Source of the DNA: Silurus meridionalis
Taxonomy: Eukaryota; Chordata; Actinopteri; Siluriformes; Siluridae
Reading direction: 5' to 3'
Assembly: GCF_014805685.1 (NCBI RefSeq)
Contig: NC_060893.1
Span: 17,948,025-18,012,024, forward strand
Length of the DNA: 64,000 nt
Positions 57,721-64,000 of the stretch are shown piece by piece (position 1 is the stretch's first letter; each line of letters opens with the position of its first letter). The notes beneath the pieces were generated by a model that was not told the origin of the DNA, ran no database searches, and worked only from the letters and a program-made list of their open reading frames with translations. A program made the position numbers and the translations under genes.

Positions 57721-60700
57721 AGACAACTCAAAACCTCTACACTATAACTGCAACTGTGCTACATACATCATCTGGAGCAGTATATACAGTATATATCAGC
57801 CTAGCACTACCCTAGGCCATTTTTGTTCTAGTTTTGTTCTTAACAATTCCTTGTTTGTTTTTTGTGGTTTTCCAGAAAAAAGAAGAACGAGATAAAGCAT
57901 TTGCACACACTTTTGTTTTCTTATTGGGACATGTTTAGAAAACCAATATTTTGTAAATCACCTTCAGGTAAACTTTAAAGTCTTGGTCTTTATGGGGTTT
58001 TAATTACTGCACTTCCACAATATCCATGGGAGATACCTAAACCCCAAATTCTGCAAAGGACAGTAATTGAATTTTTCTTTTTCCCCAGGACAAAGTTTAA
58101 AGGCTTTGGAGTTGAGCTGTAGGCATTCTGGGGACCTTGAAACACTCACCAGATGTCTGTCCTGCTCTACAGAGGGTATTTTTATCCTACTGTGGCCACC
58201 TATGTCACAGTACACTCAATACCTTTGCTGAGTTTCCTGCTAATATGTTTGAAAGTATTAAATGCTGGGTGAGCTGCAAAGATGTAGTTGAGGCTTCTTA
58301 ATATATTTTAAGCTTTATCTATTAAAACAAGCTGTCAGCAGGAGTTCCTGCTTCTGGCAGTTCTCCACTGTTTGTATTTGGAACTTTGCTGGCAATTTTG
58401 GTCATAATTTGGTAAATCAGTATGCTTTTATTCAACTGTAACCCTATTTTTACCCCAAAATTCAGCCAGGTATATTTTTTTACACTTAACTAAGAAACCT
58501 GGATTCCTGTCAGTTGAATGGTGAACTGGCCGTTAGTATTCTACTATTTACATCAGTCTCTTATTACAATAAAGACGTAACTTTTCAAAATATCAGGTAT
58601 CCTTGAATCACAATATTTCTTAGTGATAACTTCTTAAGTAGCAGTGACTCTGGCAAGTAAATTAACTATCCTAAAAACCCAATTACACAATATGCATAGT
58701 ATTTTATAGTCTATAAGAACTTTTTCAGTTCTGTATGCAGTTTATATGAACCAACAACTCAGTCACATACACTAGTGTTTTCCGCTGGGGCCCAGTTGGT
58801 GCCAAGAGTTAATGAAAAATCCTCTTAAGCACAGACTTGGAAAATAGATTCACTTACATCCATCCGAGAAAAAACAAGATGAAACGCGAACAGCGTCAAC
58901 TCGCGGTTATCAGAAGTAGGATGATAAATACTAGTCACGATCTTTGAAGGGTGACTCCTCAAGATCAGTGAACACAGGTATCCATGGCCAAATGTCTTGT
59001 CTTTCTGTCAGTGGTTAATGGATAGAGTATTGTATAAATTACTCAATGTAAAAAATGTAATGTAGTTGTGTAAGGTATTTGAGCGAATGTATTTCGTTAC
59101 TGTACTTAAGTAATTTTACTTTATAATTTAACTGAGTATCACAGATACAAGCAACTTTTAATGTCTACTCAATTAAATTTAGGATTCAATCTATGTACTT
59201 TGTGCTCAACTATATTTTAATTTACAATGACCATTGCCAATTACAGGTTGCATGGCAGCTTTACACCTATGTAATGTCAAACATAATAATTCTATGATTA
59301 AACAAAATATTTAAAATTAAAGCTTTATATCACCATACTGTAATGTGAAACTGTTGATGGTTGTAATTATCATTTCTGTGATGTATTTGTAGATCCACAA
59401 ATTACTACCCACTTTATTATAGCTCATCTTAGTTCAACACTATACAGTATATTGTTGCATATTTTATTTAAATAAATGTTGTAACGCTGCTCAGCTATTG
59501 AGCTTGGTTGCATGAGGATATAGCCTTGAACTGCTTCTGAATTAGCAGGCAACGTGTCAGTAGCAGTGTTAAATAAAAGTTAATGAAATTATAATGTATG
59601 TGGGTGCTATAAATTTCACATTTCAGAGATATAAAACAAAAAATGCATTTATTGTTCAATTATAGTAAAGTAAGTCATGCCTTATATATTTTCGTATTCA
59701 TAATACCTGTGGCCTTCATAGAATGTGGAACCCATGGTCCTTAAGCTTCTAGTTTTCTGCAGTATATCAAAAGGGTTTATTTCTATTCTGTTTTTGAGTC
59801 AATAAACTGCAATGAAGTGTTTATCGATTCTGCCACACCACCTTCAGCAGTTGGTTGAAGTTCATGGGCAAACATTTACATTGTTGGTATTTATTTTCAG
59901 CTATATAAGGCAATGTTGCAATCCTATTGAATTATGGAGCATCATATGTAGTGTTTAATAACAAAAAAAAGTAAAGATTTTCCTAAAATAACTGATGAGA
60001 GCAGTAGGAAGATAAAGATAACATGCAAATTGGATGTCATTTTTACCCCTCCAGGTTGCTGGGCTTTATTTGTAGTCTAAATCTGTCCATCAGCACTCAG
60101 CATCCCAAATCTCTGTGGAATAACCACAGCTGTTGGAATATTTAACTTGGTTTTTGTGTCTGTTTGACTCAGTGCACTTGGTTTCCTGCTGTAAGCAATC
60201 TGTTCAACGGGGAACATAAAGCCACCTCCAAAATCAATAGATGCTCAAAGTGATCTGTGGTCTAATTTTTTCCTCCCCCTCCCCTCTAGGAAGTTTGCTC
60301 TTCATAAGACTTGAATGCCTAATGATTTGCCTTTATAGTTTTTCAAATGCAGGCAAAGCATGTCTGTCTGTGAGGAATAACACCTGTCATCTTCGGGATG
60401 AATAGTGCAGTCTAATTGGCCTACTGCTGTTCATTGTATAGGCGGCTTGATGGTGCAGTGGAATGGCAAGTGTTCTAATGGTCTTTGGTGTATGAAAAAG
60501 CCAAAGTGTTCAGTTGATCAATCGGTACTTTGGAGATAGGAACTGAGTTGGAGACCACTTTCATTATTTCAGACAATGGTGCAAGCATTGACACTTTTGC
60601 ATAATCTGTGTAATACAAACGTTTGTTATGAGCAGTTGAGTATGGCTGGAAATATTTCAGCAAATGTCCTCCTTTATAAGCTTAAGTACTGTTTGCAACT

Positions 60701-61219
60701 TACATTTAAGTACTACAGAATGTGAATACTTATATATTTAATACGTTTGTTTGACCAACAAAGTATTAATATGTTTATTCCATGTTTATTCATTAATTTT
60801 TTCTTTGGTAATCTTATTGATTCTCATGAGCAAAATACACAAATGCAAACACAGACGATTTGCTAATAAAGCTCAAGACCTAAGCGACTTAAAGTTAACT
60901 AAAATACTGTAAGATTACCAAATTAAGATATGTAATTATCATATACCTATTAATAAACGAGTAAGATTTTAACACCCAGGCTTTTGTACTTAAGGTTTTT
61001 GAATACAGCTTCTCTGTTTTTTGTTTTTTTTTCTTTTCAGTTGTAAAAAAAACCATCTCATAATTGGTATATTTTTCCCCAAACAGATCTTCTTTGTTGC
61101 TTAGAAACAAAATCTCTTTTCTCAGAAGGCAAAATGTTTCTAATGCAAAGGAAATCATTGTCCTCTATGACCTGCTGTATAAAAACTCACTTTCTTATGT
61201 TGGCCATTCACTAAGCAGG

Positions 61220-61254
<35 letters not shown>
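61220..61254. repeat. (GAT)n microsatellite
   Basis: About 11 uninterrupted GAT units. Confidence 0.95.
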
Positions 61255-62197
61255 TTTTAGTCTTTTAAGACATTTAAATAGGGCAATATTTTGTTCTGAG
61301 GTCACTTTAGTAATAACTTCAAATATACACACAGACACGCACAAACAAGTTCCCAGACAATATTGAACATTTAATCATATTCTGAAAGTTCCTTTGACCT
61401 GCCAAACAAATCACATCCTGTTCACTCAATGCTACTGGTGGCAAAACCCTAATAAACCTGGATTACAGGATTCGTGATCCTCAGCATGCATAACCTATTA
61501 AACCTTACTTTGTGCCAACAGCTCATCTAAAAAATGTTTTATATAAATTATGTAGGATGCATCCATTAATATTTATTTTCAGTTAATATTTAATATATTT
61601 TTTAGTGAACATGATAAATTGCAATCTATTTGTTTGTTTATTAATTAAACATATCCTTTTGGTAGCTTGTTTAAAAAGACATTTATAGGAGTTTAAGTAA
61701 AATGTGTAAAATGGATGTTTGCATTCCTTTACGTTTGCAAAATATATCAAAACACCAAAACCGTCTATTCGCATAAAAAAAAGAAAACAAAACTCCGGCA
61801 GTTGACAGACAAGTTCGCTGTGAAAGCCATGAACTCTCTTACATTCTCATTTCACAATTCCACACATTACCACAATGACTGTAATTTTTGTTGACCATAT
61901 GGCATACCTCTTGCTGTTACACACAGTGAATATGTTTTAACAGCTGGGTTTACTCTTGAATTAAGCCTAGACATTGAAAAAAAGAAAAGAGAGACTACAT
62001 TATATCCCATCTGATGCTGTAAAACACAGTTAATAGTATTGTACATATGTTCTGCATCCATCACATTAATGTTAAAAATTTATAGATGATTACATCTTAA
62101 TTTCCAACATCTAAAAACATTATTTTTAAATATTCTACATTAAGTATATTGCTGTTGGCTTATTTGTCCTCATTTCTTTTAGAACATAACCCTATAG

Positions 62198-62254
<57 letters not shown>
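62198..62254. repeat. (TTA)n microsatellite
   Basis: About 18 uninterrupted TTA units. Confidence 0.95.
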
Positions 62255-62970
62255 TGTCGATGTTGATAATAATTATAATAATAATGCCAAGTAAAATACT
62301 AATAAAACTAAAATGTAATGAATAAATAAAAAAAAAAAAAAAAAAAATAAAAAAATAAATAAATAAATAAATTTTAAAAAATCCTGAAGCAAGAAAACAT
62401 CTATAGATGATGACCATAGAAGGACAAATGTAAGGCAATCATTGCTGAAAACACTGAGCTTTAAGTACAAATGATACACAGGTGTGGAAATTTATGACAT
62501 GACGTAACATGCAGGGCTTTGGGTATCCTATTCCATGACACGAATTGCATCGTGTAGAAAATTGGATCCTGAACTCACATTTTGCACTTTCCAAAAACAT
62601 AAGAGATGAACTGGTTACTCTTAATTGCTCCTATGCTCCTGTTCCACTACAACCCTGTTGAGGATAAAGCAGCTAATGAAATGAAATTAATTAGATGAAT
62701 TCATTCAGGAGATGGAACCAATAGCAGTGGATAGGACCAGTGGTGTTATTTCTTTAGTATGGTTTATGAAACACATCTGTTTCTTAACTTTGCTCAGAGA
62801 AGACTAGTTTAAGAAGTACAGTTTCAAAGTATGCTAAACAATGCCATGCCCTGAGGTTTTTTTTTTTATTTTATTTTATTTAATTATTTCTGTTCATTGA
62901 ATGATCTGTCAGCTGAGGTCCGGGGCGTTGCATTTTATTCCTGATTTCGAGTTTTCAAGTTGTCTGGCAA

Positions 62971-63138
62971 CATTTACATTTATGGCATTTGGCAGCCCTT
63001 ATCCAGAGTGACTTACATCTAAGCATGGGAGGGTTAAGGACCTTGCTCAAGGGCCCAGCATTGGCAGCTTGGTGGTGGTGGGATTTGAACTTGTGACCAA
63101 AATCCAATGCCTTAACCATTGAGTTACCAGCTCCTAAC
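62971..63138 (-). mobile_element. tRNA-derived SINE with L2-like 3' tail
   Basis: On the minus strand the element begins GGAGCTGGTAACTCAATGG with an A-box-like stretch. It has a B-box-like AAGTTCAAATCCC, a body (gggcccttgagcaaggtcct) and ends in 'tctggataagggctgccaaa' plus TAAATGTAAATG. The tail is the same type as the 3' end of the L2 LINE at 13.9 and 23.8 kb, suggesting mobilisation by L2. Confidence 0.75.
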
Positions 63139-63729
63139 AAGGACACATTAGAAATGTAGGGAATATTCTATACATACATTCTATAGAGGTTGCACAGAAT
63201 TGTGTATGGAAAAAAAAATATCCAATGATTGGGAGCTCTGTGGGGTGGAAATGCTTTCTTAATGAGAGAGATCTCATGAATCACAGTTTGGAAGTCCAGA
63301 GGCATTTAATTGCAATTATTCAGGCAATTACTATTTTTCACACCTTAACAATTAGAGACAAATGGAGCTGAAAGCTGAATTTTGATAGTTTATTCATAAT
63401 AGCTTAAGCTTTATTTTTAAACAAAATACCAATATTTCATAACAACAATATTTTTTCTGATTAGAGAAGTATGTTAATACTGCTGGTTAACATTGCTTCT
63501 AGTGCAATAAGTAGGGATAGTAAAAAAAAAAAAAAGAACTCACTTGGATTTGATAATTGGCACTTGTGAGGTTGTCCCCCGCCATGCTTCAGCTCCAGTG
63601 TCTCTGAGGTAATTGAAAGTATTGGAGATTTGAATGTTCAGTGTATAATCTCTTTAAAATCCCCACTGAAGATGTTTCTAATGCAACTCACTCATGTTAG
63701 CCGCCATGGAGATTTGCATACCGTAGTTA
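63139..63729. other. No gene seen
   Basis: Spacer between two SINEs. The part 63230-63400 is non-repetitive, with 'ttaattgcaattattcaggc', and may be conserved regulatory DNA. Confidence 0.5.
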
Positions 63730-63987
63730 AACAGACTAAAATGAGGTTCCCTGGTGGTCTAGTGGTTAGGATGCGGCGCTCTCACCGCTGCGGCCTGGGT
63801 TTGATCCCCGGTCAGGGAACCAACCCCAGCCATTAGGGTTGTACAAGCCAGGATAAATGGGGAGGGTTGTATTAGGAAGGGCATCCAGCGTAAAAACATG
63901 TGCTAATTCAAACATGTGGATCATGAATACGGATGATCCGCTGTGGCGACCCCTAATAGGAGAAAGTAAGTTGAACAGACTAAAATG
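63730..63987 (+). mobile_element. tRNA-Glu-headed SINE, second copy, with target duplications
   Basis: The SINE proper spans 63744-63973. A perfect 14-bp duplication AACAGACTAAAATG lies at 63730-63743 and 63974-63987. It is organised like the copy at 57.1 kb: tRNA-Glu head (about 63748-63819), 'cagccattagggttgtacaa' and 'gggcatccagcgtaaaaaca' from the LINE 5' UTR, then 'gatgatccgctgtggcgacc' and 'cctaataggag' from the LINE 3' tail. It retains more of the LINE 5' start (attagggttg) than the first copy. Confidence 0.92.
63748..63819 (+). tRNA. tRNA-Glu(CTC)-like SINE head, probably not a functional tRNA
   Basis: The anticodon stem pairs fully (one G-U), but the T loop reads TTTGATC, losing the invariant C56. 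Position 26 is G, as in the 57-kb copy. It is embedded in a SINE with target duplications, so it is not called as a decoding tRNA. Confidence 0.6.
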
Positions 63988-64000
63988 CATTACTGATTTA

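Larger units (their letters stand above)
57721..62970. other. Gene desert, some non-repetitive patches
   Basis: No gene supported. A (GAT)n array lies at 61220-61254, a (TTA)n array at 62198-62254, and A-rich low complexity at 62320-62370. The segment 60040-60470 has balanced composition, no repeat signature and several homeodomain- and TCF-like words, unlike its AT-rich surroundings. Conserved non-coding function is possible but unproven. Confidence 0.5.

Overview
The window is vertebrate nuclear DNA, almost certainly from a teleost fish. Genes are split into small exons with GT..AG introns, the background is AT-rich, and long (TA)n, (CA)n and (GA)n arrays are present. The transposon mix (Tc1, DIRS1, L2, RTE-like and Rex1-like elements, hAT MITEs) is typical of teleosts. 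A PIM-like kinase gene with a relic copy also fits, because that family is expanded in fish. The Tc1 copy and the tRNA-Glu-headed SINE suggest an otophysan such as a catfish, but that is inference.

Layout. 1-2266: the 5' part (four coding exons, minus strand) of a KY/hillarin-like transglutaminase-fold protein; the gene runs off the left edge. 2267-9000: mostly featureless, with one small 54-codon ORF at 8192. 9000-10450: hAT and Tc1-type remnants, a long (TA)n-cored palindrome and an RTE-like LINE tail. 10517-13140: a complete eight-exon PIM-like serine/threonine kinase gene with a CRE and TATA box, followed by a short duplicate of its own exon 2/intron 2. 13.9-18.2 kb: L2 and RTE tails, a mariner relic and a clean hAT MITE. 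18.2-35.2 kb: a gene-poor stretch with microsatellites, one long L2 3' end and transposon fossils. 35.27-42.75 kb: two RTE-like LINE copies in inverted orientation. 43.36-47.3 kb: a nested block with a DIRS1-like element, a nearly complete Tc1 transposon, and a degenerate PIM-like kinase copy on the minus strand. 48-53.6 kb: LINE 3' ends, a 270-bp compound microsatellite and two DIRS1-like fragments arranged tail to tail. 53.7-64 kb: a gene desert with some compositionally richer patches and SINEs from two families.

Only two host genes are well supported (KY-like and PIM-like). They are unrelated in function and do not form a unit. The most interesting structure is in the mobile DNA. A SINE (57.1 and 63.7 kb, each with perfect target-site duplications) joins a tRNA-Glu-like promoter head to both the 5' end and the 3' tail of the RTE-like LINE that is also present here. 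A second tRNA-headed SINE carries an L2-like tail. The window therefore holds two SINE/LINE partner pairs. The kinase relic at 47 kb, cut by a deletion and truncated among transposons, is a second focus.
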